A DNA stretch of 64,000 nucleotides. Origin: Trichomonas vaginalis G3 (Eukaryota > Parabasalia > Trichomonadida > Trichomonadidae). Below are positions 30,511-39,594 of this stretch, piece by piece. The stretch is from positions 22,601,585 through 22,665,584 of the forward strand of contig NC_067205.1 in NCBI RefSeq assembly GCF_026262505.1, in the 5' to 3' direction. Position 1 is the stretch's first letter. Each line of letters opens with the position of its first letter. The notes beneath the pieces were generated by a model, which saw only the letters and a list, made by a program, of their open reading frames with translations, was not told the DNA's origin and searched no databases. A program made the translations under genes and the position numbers.

Positions 30511-31877
30511 GCATGTAGTCTTTACTTTGTCCCGTTGTTTGCGTATATCCTGAAACGCGATGTGTATGGTTTCCATCTCCCTGAGTGTTACCCCAGAAAC
30601 AATTTATAGCAAACTGAACGTTGTCTTTAACATCATATCCTTTACCTTTTGTCATTGCTGACCAATCCCAAAAATTTATGCTTATGCCAACCTGCTTGAG
30701 ATGTACTTAAATCTATAGTGACTATGTGCAGGTAAATTTTCACCTGAAATCGTTTTACTTCCACCTGTTTCCTTTGAAAGTTTGCACAATACAAAAACCT
30801 GTCGACTATTTGAGTCCAAGTTCCAAAACCAAGTACTACTTCTGGTCTGGTAGAGTTCATTGACGTATAAATAGAGCCTATAGGATATAATGTTTGAAGT
30901 ATTTCTGTCTTTAATGTTTGAAGCTCTGTTTTGTCTGCTTTCTTGTCATATAAATCTTGAGCAGTGAATTTAATATTATGTTCATCCTTCATGACATAAA
31001 CATCTTTACATCTAATGTTTCTCATCGTCGTTATGTCGTCATCCGATGTTAAACCTTGTGGAAAGTTAGGAGGTTTACAATATATTGCATCCCCACCAGT
31101 TTCTTCAACCGTTCCTTCAATACTTTCTATAGCAACAGTTGTAAAACTTGTATGTGTATGGTTCTTGTCTGCTTTCTTCTCTAACTCATCGTTAACATAA
31201 GTTTTATCTGCTTTAAGGTCTAAACATCCTGAAACCCATCCTGTATCGGCTTTAACTTTAAAAGTCTTCGATGTCCATTCATGGTACCAGTCAACCCTTT
31301 CTTTCATTTCGTTATCTTTTTCATCCACATATTCCTTATCCGCTTTCTTCTCTAACTTACTAGCCACATATTCCTTATCTGCTTTCTTTTCAAGGCTAAC
31401 GTTTAAGTCTGTTATTTCAGATATAGAATGTGTATGAGTCTTTTTAGAATATTCGTTTTCAGCTCTTGTCACTTCACTTGACATTTTATTGTCAACATAT
31501 GTTTTGTCTGCTAGTTCAGGATGAGTATGTTCTTTTGTTGCATAAGCATTGTTAGCTCTTTCTTCTTCTTTTGCTATTGCATCGTCTACATATTCTTTGT
31601 CAGCTTTGTTGTCAACATCTGCTTTCAAAAGAAGTTCATTTATAGGTTTCTCGTTTAAAGTTCCTTTTGTTGGATTTATACAGACAGTATTGTTCTTCTT
31701 GTCTTGAAACAGAAACTCATCTGTCATTGGGTTTAATGTCAGTTTTAAGTTTCCTTCTTTCAATGATTCAGATATCTTAGAATAGTTTGAAAAGTTTGTT
31801 GTGTTCTTATTTAGAGCTTGCATAATGAGTTGTCGGTTGTGTTGTATTTCTCTTATGGAAGCAATATCTTTCGACAT
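30500..31877 (-). pseudogene. Collar/tail-fibre-like protein (Polinton B)
   Basis: At least seven KADK-[TE]-YVD-type repeats with intervening helices (ADKEYVDDAIAKEEERAN, ADKTYVDNKMSSEVTRAEN) form the shaft. His-rich loops HTHPE and HTHSIS alternate with them. Near the C-terminus is the phage-type collar text YPIGSIYTSMNSTRPEVV and LGFGTWTQIVDRFLYCA. Together this is the layout of trimeric phage tail fibres with a collar domain. A fragment of a relative lies in A at 2960-3720. Receptor binding is inferred. Broken near its 3' end. Confidence 0.7.
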
Positions 31878-31895
31878 TTTTATTCTAGATAAAAT

Positions 31896-32744
31896 ATGCT
31901 TTCAATAGAAAAAGAAAATTCAAGAGTTGCTACAACTAAACCATTAGATGAACTTTTTACTAATGTCGGTCAAAAGTTTGAGACAGAGACCGTAAAGCAT
32001 GAAGGCTATCGTTTTGACTACCCATTAAGATGGCTAAGAGACCCATCTGTCACAAAAGCTATTGGCTTTCGTAGAATGAAGTTCATTTCAGAAGCCATAC
32101 ATGGTTTCCCATTTACGGTCGGTTTTGAAGTTCGATACTATAACAAAGAAAAACGTATGTATGAGAAATTTGAACAGGGAAAACTTTTACAAGTTAGTTT
32201 GCTTGTAAACTTAGAAACAACTCTTCAAGCTTTTCAAGAAAAAATAAACGACATCTATATCGAATATGCAAACCAGTATAACATTGACGAGGGAGAGTAC
32301 CATCTCGATATTATTTATGACAGGAAAAATGCAACTGTTAAAATCAATAGAATAGAAGACCTTGGAGAAAACGTTTATATTTCTACAAAATATAACAACT
32401 TGGCATGGTATAGATTTATGAGGATGTTAAATCAGCCTGCAGCATATCCAGTACACCCAGACTTTTATGAAGTCGAAAACCCTAATGGAACATATGAAAA
32501 TGTTTTCGACCAAGATGCTATTATTGTTCATGCTTCATTTTCTGGCGCTCAAAACTCTTTCTTATGCTTGGCAAATGACTTTTACGAAAAACCTACAAAG
32601 TTATACGAACCACCAAGTGGAAGTATTTCAGACTTTCAAGTATGGTTTACTACAGATGGAAGAAAAAGAATAATTCCATTATACCATGCGTTTTACTTAG
32701 AACTTAGTTTCATATACAACTACTATCGAACGGCAAAAATATAA
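31896..32744 (+). CDS. Structural protein paralogue 2 (Polinton B), 282 aa
   Basis: A clean frame and the longest undamaged gene of this family in the window. Blocks: ATTKPLDELFTNVGQ, YRFDYPLRWLRDPSV, FTVGFEVRYYNKEKRMY, LAWYRFMRMLNQPAAYP, IVHASFSGAQNSFLCLAND and ISDFQVWFTTDGRKRIIPL. Divergent from the fibre-like gene, with 18 bp between the two starts. It is a diverged duplicate of 25,148-26,007. No known family; a virion surface or vertex protein is a reasonable guess from the neighbour. Confidence 0.6.
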   Translation: MLSIEKENSRVATTKPLDELFTNVGQKFETETVKHEGYRFDYPLRWLRDPSVTKAIGFRRMKFISEAIHGFPFTVGFEVRYYNKEKRMYEKFEQGKLLQVSLLVNLETTLQAFQEKINDIYIEYANQYNIDEGEYHLDIIYDRKNATVKINRIEDLGENVYISTKYNNLAWYRFMRMLNQPAAYPVHPDFYEVENPNGTYENVFDQDAIIVHASFSGAQNSFLCLANDFYEKPTKLYEPPSGSISDFQVWFTTDGRKRIIPLYHAFYLELSFIYNYYRTAKI

Positions 32745-32748
32745 TTTT

Positions 32749-32991
32749 TTAATACGGCTGAGGTGTTGGATTTGGTTGCCAACTAGACTGTGGTGCAGGT
32801 TCAGGCTGTTGTATAACAGGAGCTTGCTCTTCTGGTTCAGGGTCTTTAGGTATAATACCAACAAACTGACCTACTCTTTTACCAATATTTTTGACTCCGT
32901 TCCAAATTCCTCTTCCTACGGTTTTTATTCCATTCCATATACCTCTTCCAACATTTCGAAAGAAGTTTCCTATCTTACTGAAGAAACCCAT
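32749..32991 (-). CDS. Amphipathic pVI-like protein (Polinton B, second copy), 80 aa
   Basis: A clean frame. The N-terminal half contains two near-repeats of an 11-residue unit, GRGIWNGIKTV and GRGIWNGVKNI, after MGFFSKIGNFFRNV, giving a basic amphipathic helix with regularly spaced Trp. The second half is Pro/Gln-rich (PEPEEQAPVIQQPEP). The pattern is that of membrane-active peptides. By analogy with adenovirus pVI it may act in entry. Convergent with the 31,896-32,744 gene, almost abutting it. Confidence 0.55.
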   Translation of the reverse strand: MGFFSKIGNFFRNVGRGIWNGIKTVGRGIWNGVKNIGKRVGQFVGIIPKDPEPEEQAPVIQQPEPAPQSSWQPNPTPQPY

Positions 32992-33008
32992 TTTACTATA
33001 TGTAAAAT

Positions 33009-33371
33009 CTAATGTCCGCCTAGTCTTTTGCGTTTCCTGTTGAGTTCCATAGCATTCTTTAACTGGAGCTCATACATTCTGTTTCTCCTCTGGTAGAAAA
33101 CATATTCTGGGTCAACTCCTGTGTTCGCGTCATCTGCATAAAGTTGTTTATATCCCACTTCAGGGTTTGTATAAAACTCTTTCCATCTCATATTTGCATA
33201 CCATGGTGGCAAACCTAACGCAGCGTCATTTGACATGGCAGTTTGCATTTGTACATCTGTTGGCACTTGACCATAGTTTGCCATTGCAGTTTGTATTCTA
33301 ACTTCATTTGGAATATTCTCTGGGTTTGGTTGTCCAGGTTGCTGTGCATTCGCTAAGTTCTGTGCGTCCAT
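33009..33371 (-). CDS. Unknown 120-aa protein (Polinton B)
   Basis: A clean frame with two repeats of a 16-residue motif (EVRIQTAMANYGQVPT and DVQMQTAMSNDAALGL), a Trp/Tyr-rich middle (LPPWYANMRWKEFY) and a basic C-terminal helix ending RKRKRLGGH. Lies 17 bp from the pVI-like gene, probably expressed with it. Family not recognised. Confidence 0.5.
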   Translation of the reverse strand: MDAQNLANAQQPGQPNPENIPNEVRIQTAMANYGQVPTDVQMQTAMSNDAALGLPPWYANMRWKEFYTNPEVGYKQLYADDANTGVDPEYVFYQRRNRMYELQLKNAMELNRKRKRLGGH

Positions 33372-33394
33372 TTAATATTAGATAAAAATATCTC

Positions 33395-33526
33395 TTACGA
33401 GTACATATGCTGAACATTTGCAGGCATTGGTTCATCTTCATATTCTCTGTACTTTTCTGCCACGTCAAATAAATAAATGACACAATGGAAAAAACCTAAA
33501 ACAAGTAGTCCTATTTCAAACCACAT
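33395..33526 (-). CDS. Small single-span membrane protein, 43 aa (Polinton B)
   Basis: Starts MWFEIGLLVLGFFHCVIYLF, one strong hydrophobic span, followed by an acidic tail (KYREYEDEPMPANVQHMYS). The start codon overlaps the end of the Dam gene by several bases, so the two are likely expressed together. Small membrane proteins are common in virus-like elements; role unknown. Confidence 0.5.
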   Translation of the reverse strand: MWFEIGLLVLGFFHCVIYLFDVAEKYREYEDEPMPANVQHMYS

Positions 33527-34329
33527 TTACTTACTAATAAAATTTCTTTGTTATGACACTTTCTCCGGTTTATAGGACCTCTCTCATATTCTATCTTGTC
33601 ATATTTAAACACATAGTCATGTATGTCCTCTAACCATCTCATAACGGTTTCCAAACCACTTTTATCGGATGTAAAGTAAAAGCATGGATGGTTATGTAAA
33701 ACGTCTAAAGTTTCTAAAGAGTCTCTCAAAGTCCAGTCTACTTGGTATTGAAAATCCCATGTGTTATAGAACGGCGGGTCCACTATAAAGAAAACATTTT
33801 CCTTGTCTTTATATTTTTCATACAACTCTGTCCAATGACATCTCACAAACTCTATACCCTCAATATATTTTTCTATGTTCTCTTTGAAAACATTTGTATA
33901 GTTAAGATATAAAACTTTTGACATAAGTGTTTCAATGTCATGAACTCTTATAGCACCACTATATAATAGTCTAGCAGATATACTATCCCAGTCTATATAT
34001 TCTGCTTTTTTCAAAACCTCTCTCACAATATTTTTCTTATCTAATGGTATACGTTCCATCTTACCTATAGGTATCTTTTCTTTTAACGCTTTCAATATAT
34101 TGTTTGTGTCTGGTATATGTTTGAGACGGTCCATATAGTTGTCGAAGTCATTGCATATAATCTTTGAGTCTGGGAATATTGTATGGCACAAATGGGATAT
34201 ATAGAAACTTCCACCGAACAAATCTACAAATGTTAGACCATTCGGTAGTTTCTTAAGTTCTCTCAATATAATATCTTTACATTTACCCTTATTTCCAAAG
34301 AACGGTAACGGTGGTTTTGTAAAATTCAT
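33511..34329 (-). CDS. D12-class (Dam-type) adenine-N6 DNA methyltransferase (Polinton B)
   Basis: A clean 272-residue frame with the class pattern in order: PFFGNKGK near residue 9 (motif X), LTFVDLFGGSFYIS (motif I, SAM binding), YLNYTNVF in the middle and FFIVDPPFYNT (motif IV, the DPPY-type catalytic motif) in the C-terminal half. Length and motif order match Dam/D12 enzymes, which methylate adenine in GATC-like sites. Work on T. vaginalis has linked genome-wide N6-adenine methylation to Polinton-borne methylases of this class. The GATC in several 36-bp palindromes is a potential substrate (inference). Confidence 0.85.
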   Translation of the reverse strand: MNFTKPPLPFFGNKGKCKDIILRELKKLPNGLTFVDLFGGSFYISHLCHTIFPDSKIICNDFDNYMDRLKHIPDTNNILKALKEKIPIGKMERIPLDKKNIVREVLKKAEYIDWDSISARLLYSGAIRVHDIETLMSKVLYLNYTNVFKENIEKYIEGIEFVRCHWTELYEKYKDKENVFFIVDPPFYNTWDFQYQVDWTLRDSLETLDVLHNHPCFYFTSDKSGLETVMRWLEDIHDYVFKYDKIEYERGPINRRKCHNKEILLVSKCGLK

Positions 34330-34444
34330 TTATATATAATAATAAAAATGTTTTTACCCGAAAAGTGACAGAAAAGTGACAAAACATGAAAACATATATA
34401 ATTTGTGAAAAGCGACACATTATATAATGTTTTCGACCCAGAAG

Positions 34445-34579
34445 AAGGCTTCTCAAAGTATACTTCCTTGGAACGCCTGTAACTTTTCCTGTAGCGACGA
34501 TAGACCCTTACTTGTCCGGACAAAGTTATACTAAACATCTTCAGGGCTAGAGGGCACGAAGTGCCTGGAGGCCCCACTA

Positions 34580-34616
<37 letters not shown>
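34445..34616 (-). repeat. Right terminal inverted repeat of Polinton B
   Basis: It matches 10,881-11,017 in reverse complement and is capped by a T-run of 35, with CATTT directly outside. Confidence 0.9.
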
Positions 34617-34960
34617 CATTTCATTATTTTCAATTTCTTCTTCTCGTTTATGAGGTCTTTGATTATGACTCCATTGATTCCATGAAATTAAATATTCTTT
34701 ATCATTATATTTATACCTCATTAGCTTATTTTGGCTTTCATATTCATTTAATAATTCACAATCTTCATTTTTAAATTGAAGTTTAACCCATTCAGGATTT
34801 AAACAATGTTTAATTAATCGCGGAATATCTGACATCATCTATATATAGCTTCTTTTATAAAAGATAAAAAATAAATTATTTTAAAATTAATGTTAATTTT
34901 TTAATGATTTATAAATAAATATATTTTAATGCATCGTCTATATATAGATGTAACAAAAAA
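34617..34960. mobile_element. Polinton A, right portion beyond B
   Basis: The minus-strand frame 34,617-34,838 (NPEWVKLQF, NEDCELLN, MRYKYNDKEYLI) has the motif also seen at 10,485-10,862, which shows A resumes here. The exact right end is not clear; a palindrome TCTATATATAGAT near 34,941 lies close to where element-like sequence fades. No inverted partner is visible because the left end of A is outside the window. Confidence 0.55.
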
Positions 34961-35188
34961 AGTCACACAACCCTTCTTATCCTACTACTAGTTTTTTGAG
35001 AGTCTGCAATTTTCATTTTACCAAGAACTAAAACATGTATAAAAAATGTAACATGATTCTTGGTTTGTCTGTAAACTGATGATATCATAAGTTCAAAAAT
35101 GAACAAATGATTTGAAAAAAATATAAATAAATAGTGTCTTAAAGTATTAAAGTTGCTGTTTAATATTATGCTTGTTGCTTGTTTTTGT

Positions 35189-35428
35189 TCATTCTTGTAA
35201 GAGAAATTCAAAACAAGAAAAAGATTCAAAGCTTTCCTTCCTAGAAGGTTGAATAGTTTGTATTGGCTTCACCGCATACTTTTTCATGATTTGCCCGATT
35301 GGACGGCATGGGCGAGGTATTGATTTTGCAAAGATTGCAGGATCTATTGGAAATAAGGATCTATTCACTTTCGGGATTGGAGCATTGAAAAAGCTATAAG
35401 GTGGGAGTGGTGGGGCTTTGATGCTCAT
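35189..35428 (-). CDS. Unknown Pro-rich protein, 79 aa, possible host gene remnant
   Basis: ATG-started frame: a Pro-rich start (MSIKAPPLPPYSFFNAPIPK), then FPIDPAIFAKSIPRPCRPIG and a Ser/Phe-rich end. It is not similar to the Polinton genes seen here and sits just outside the presumed end of Polinton A, so a host gene shortened by the insertion is possible. No known domain. Could be spurious. Confidence 0.3.
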   Translation of the reverse strand: MSIKAPPLPPYSFFNAPIPKVNRSLFPIDPAIFAKSIPRPCRPIGQIMKKYAVKPIQTIQPSRKESFESFSCFEFLLQE

Positions 35429-35429
35429 C

Positions 35430-36326
35430 CTTAGGGTTTTAAAATAAAAAGTTTGGCATATTTTAATTCTCTAAGGAAAATTTCTCCAGAAAAGTGTCAA
35501 TAACTTTAATTTTGATTGAATTATTCTGCCTCTACGTTTTAATAGAGTGTTATTGATATGTTTGTTGTATAGATTATATTTTTAAGAAATTGTTCCCAAA
35601 ATATTGTTAATGTATGTTTGATCGATAAATTTATGACTATCTATGGGAAATAATCGATAAAAAGTGCTAATTACGCGAATATTCGTTTTAAGTTGATTAA
35701 CTATACATTACATCAGTTCCCTAATCGATGATTTTCTCCTTAATTTCAAACCACATTAAAAAACAATATTGGCAGATAACGATTTTATACCTCAAATGAT
35801 GATGTACATTAGTCATTCATTCTATATATCAAGAAATTAAAATGTTCAAAATGGTAATCCGATTTATCAGAATATTCCGATCGGATTTTCAAATAATCTT
35901 TTACGAACAAAATGAAGATAAAAGATCATTAAAAATGGATCTATTCGATGGCTTATACAGTTGCATATCGTTCTAGTATTTCAATATGAATACTAATCAA
36001 TGAGACTCATTAAGAAAAGATTTGAAATTTAAGAGAACAAGTAAACGGTTTGGACGGATATTTGAAAAAAAAATCTATTCATGTTTAGATGGAGAGTAAG
36101 ATAAATACTGACAGCTGAACGTATTAACCTTGCTCATGGATATGATTGAATCCATGATTACAATTCATCGCGTTCTTAAATAAAAGTTTATATATTGGAT
36201 TCAAATGCGGAATCTAAAAATGATATAAGTTATTATTATTTGTTCGAAGTTTAAGTGATTAAACCAGATGGAGTATGGATAATTATAGGTTTAAGTAAAT
36301 AAAATCAAATTAAAAATTAAATTTAG
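35430..36326. other. AT-rich region without recognisable genes
   Basis: Low-complexity intergenic DNA with no frame of convincing length or composition on either strand and no tRNA pattern. I see nothing further in it. Confidence 0.5.
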
Positions 36327-36359
36327 TACCCTCAATTTTTGACTTTTGCAACTTTTTCA

Positions 36360-37640
36360 TGACCCCCTCCCCAGGTATCTAAAATACCATTTATCGCCTG
36401 AAAAGCACCCTTAATTTATGCCAATTGACAAAATAAAGATATGTTTAGAATGCTGATATGATGGAGAATCATGCTGCATCATTATTGGCCAGCAATATAT
36501 AATATTTAAGAAATCTACGAGATTATCTGATTTCATGAAACTCAATGTATACTAAGTTTCAGACTTTGAAATTTTAACATGTTGATATGGGTACATAGGG
36601 TTTATGATTCCAGTCATTTATTTAAAAAATTACAAAAATGAATTAATATGATGTGAGTAACAATGGTAATAAACGCTTAATTACTAATATATTATTTCTT
36701 GGTAGGAATGAAATGTTTTGGTGACATTTATAGAAGTTAAGCTGAGAATCAAAAATGCAAAAATTATTTTAAATATTACAAGCATTATTTGATGTCATTG
36801 AGTTTAGAGTCGTGTAGATATATAAGTACAATATGTTATTGATGTATATATGCAATAATTGTGAAAATGAAATGTGAATCTCAATATGAGTTGCATGTTA
36901 CTGCGCTATAATTTGAATTCAATACGTACATAACATTACTAAATGTATTTTAAGATAATACAAAAAATTAAGCTTGCAAAAAGATATCGAAATGTAATTT
37001 TCATTAGATTCAAAGTTCTGAATAGATTTTGATTTTAACTATTGATGAGTTTGTCAAACCTCTATAATAATAGAATGTAGAACTAATTAAATATAATTAA
37101 TAAAAAAATACAAATTTAAGTGATATTATAAGAGATATATGTGATGTTACCAATATGATATGATATTGGAGAACTGATAGAATTGTGATGTGAGACTAAA
37201 TATGATTTTATTATGAATAGGAGAATAATATTAGAAGAATTTCTTGAATTTAATGTATCTGAATATGTAATTGGGCATATATTCTATATATATATTGGTA
37301 GGTTAACTAGAAATAAGAAGATGAAAGATTGTTAATGAATAATATGAGATTAAGCGAAAATATATTGTTCTAATAGATGAGTGTTGAGATCCAATATATA
37401 TGAAGAGGGATATGTGAGAGGAAATATGTATATTTAATAAAATAAGCGATGAGAGAAAAAATAACAAAGATTTATATGAAATTTTGAGTATTGAAAAAGC
37501 TCGATTAGTGATTTTATGTCTGTTAAAGGAATAGATATTCTAGGAGAAAGATAAATTGAATTAAAGAAGAATAAAAAAAGTTGATTAAGATTGATAAAAA
37601 TATTGAATTGTATGACAATGGAAAGAAGGAATAAATTGGT
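36360..37640. other. Interior of the TA-flanked candidate, no genes seen
   Basis: Very AT-rich DNA rich in short purine-A tracts and TATA runs (for example 37,270-37,300). No convincing frame on either strand. Confidence 0.5.
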
Positions 37641-37644
37641 GTTG

Positions 37645-38430
37645 GTATGACGGTATCATTTCGGGAGACATTGCCTCTGCATGTCTCCCAGAATGAGACA
37701 ATCTTCTGCAATCAGAATGTGATTGCAAAACTTTGACCGACAGGAGTGCACAATACACTCTTGTCGGTCAAACTTCCGCGTTCAAGTTATCAATGCGGAA
37801 CATTGTTCCATTCTGGGAGACATGCAGAGGCAATGTCTCCCAGAATGAGACACTGCGACCGACAGGAGTGCATAATACACTCTTGTCGGTCAAACTTCCG
37901 CGTTCAAGTTATGAATGCGGAACATTGTTCCATTCTGGGAGACATGCAGAGGCAATGTCTCCCAGAATGAGACACTGCGACCGACAGGAGTGCATAATAC
38001 ACTCTTGTCGGTCAAACTTCCGCGTTCAAGTTATGAATGCGGAACATTGTTCCATTCTGGGAGACATGCAGAGGCAATGTCTCCCAGAATGAGACACTGC
38101 GACCGACAGGAGTGCATAATACACTCTTGTCGGTCAAACTTCCGCGTTCAAGTTATGAATGCGGAACATTGTTCCATTCTGGGAGACATGCAGAGGCAAT
38201 GTCTCCCAGAATGAGACACTGCGACCGACAGGAGTGCACAATACACTCTTGTCGGTCAAACTTCCGCGTTCAAGTTATCAATGCGGAACATTGTTCCATT
38301 CTGGGAGACATGCAGAGGCAATGTCTCCCAGAATGAGACACTGCGACCGACAGGAGTGCACAATACACTCTTGTCGGTCAAACTTCCGCGTTCAAGTTAT
38401 GAATGCGGAACAGTGTCTCATTCGAGGAGC
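37645..38430. repeat. 122-bp tandem repeat built of hairpins
   Basis: Five full units start at 37,793, 37,915, 38,037, 38,159 and 38,281, with partial units on both sides. Each contains a perfect 15-bp stem (CATTCTGGGAGACAT / ATGTCTCCCAGAATG), a second stem (CCGACA and GAGTG against CACTC and TGTCGG) and a short GGAACATTGTTCC palindrome. Two variants alternate in blocks (CACAA/TTATCA and CATAA/TTATGA). It is richer in G+C than its surroundings. Frames open through it in all phases because the unit lacks stops, not because it codes. Confidence 0.85.
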
Positions 38431-38463
38431 CCTCGAAAAGAACCTCACATCGACTCTCTCTTT

Positions 38464-38543
38464 CCGGCATCTTTACCGCATAGAAAACTGCTCGTTCGCA
38501 ACTTTGTGTGCAATCTAAGAGATGATTGCGGTAAAGATGCCGG
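38464..38543. repeat. 17-bp perfect inverted repeat next to the tandem array
   Basis: CCGGCATCTTTACCGCA (38,464-38,480) and TGCGGTAAAGATGCCGG (38,527-38,543) form a stem over a 46-base loop. They continue the hairpin-rich character of the array. Confidence 0.8.
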
Positions 38544-38649
38544 GAAGATTGATGCTGCAGCCCCAGGCCGCACTCAGATTTCATCCCGCTACACAATTGT
38601 TCATCCAACAACTGTCATAGAGGTTGAAATTTTCGACCAGAAGTGAAAC

Positions 38650-39594
38650 ATATCATTTTTAAGACTGCGGCGCGCAAGCAAGTTTGAACCTTTCAAGGGT
38701 GATCAGTCCTTTACTCATTTCAAGACCTCTTGTTGCCTGATAAAACGATACTTCCTTCCTTGTGGGCCATTGAAAACCGCCCAAACCGTCACAACTTGCT
38801 TCCTAAATTTTATTTGCGGAGTAATTATCATGCATATTTTATCGGATAATAATATCAAAGCTAAATTTCATATTATTTTTTAAAGATATGCATTTTCTGT
38901 CTAAATTTATTTTTTCTGTTTCCAATTCACGGAATAATATTCTTACAAGCATATACATAGCTAATATATATCATTTTAATAATAATAAAACCAAAATGAT
39001 GTATTCTTCATATAGTTATTTAAAATTCGTTAACTAGAATTGTATTCAGAACGAGGCAAAGTTAGGAGATACATAAAAACCAATAACTTGATAAGTGATA
39101 CCTTTTTTCCTGATATATCTATATGTGTTAATGTCAAACACGATTTGGAAAAATTAATTCTTTAAATCGGCTTAAGAATAAGACCAACATCAAAAGCATG
39201 GCTAATAAATTAATAAATCAATGTTTAATTACCGATTCATGCATTTTTTTCAAAATTTCAAATTTCAAATTTTTGTTTCTCCAAAATATTAATTGTTTCC
39301 ACTAGAATAACAAATAAACAATAAATTGGATTAATATAATGCCCAATCATTCATTTTAAATTTTAGATTTAAAACAATATTTTTCTCCATATTATTATAA
39401 CATGAATCGCTATGATATAAGAAATATATTTTCAATATTGAAATTGAAAAATTCTAAAATTTTTGAAATTCAATTTGAGTGTGATGATCGATAACATATA
39501 TTTTTTAATTAAAATCTTGTGTCGCTATCATATAAATATACTATTTCTAAATTAAAAATAGAAAAAAAGTACTATTTAATGATGAAATTGCAAA
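38650..39594. other. AT-rich region, no genes seen
   Basis: Apart from a weak inverted pair (GCAAGCAAGTT near 38,672 and AACTTGCTTCC near 38,800), no feature is supported. Confidence 0.45.

Larger units (their letters stand above)
10863..34616. mobile_element. Polinton/Maverick B, end to end (fossil)
   Basis: A 23,754-bp element inserted in Polinton A. Its ends are inverted repeats (10,881-11,017 against 34,445-34,580, about 137 bp, one difference seen) capped by A/T homopolymers of 18 and 35 bases, flanked by a 5-bp CATTT duplication. It holds recognisable integrase, DNA polymerase B, packaging ATPase, SF3 helicase, capsid candidates, fibre-like protein and Dam methylase. The ends suggest a fairly recent insertion, yet the coding part is clearly broken (several dozen breaks, densest in the left 3.5 kb). 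Confidence 0.88.

Noticed and set aside
34963-35229. An 88-codon minus-strand gene at the edge of Polinton A
   Set aside because: Composition is Phe/Ile/Asn-rich low complexity, typical of AT-rich non-coding DNA, with no homologue in either element.
37733-38646. A series of overlapping plus-strand frames of about 100-120 codons
   Set aside because: They repeat the same residues in rotating frames because the 122-bp unit has no stops; the signal is the hairpin repeat, not coding.
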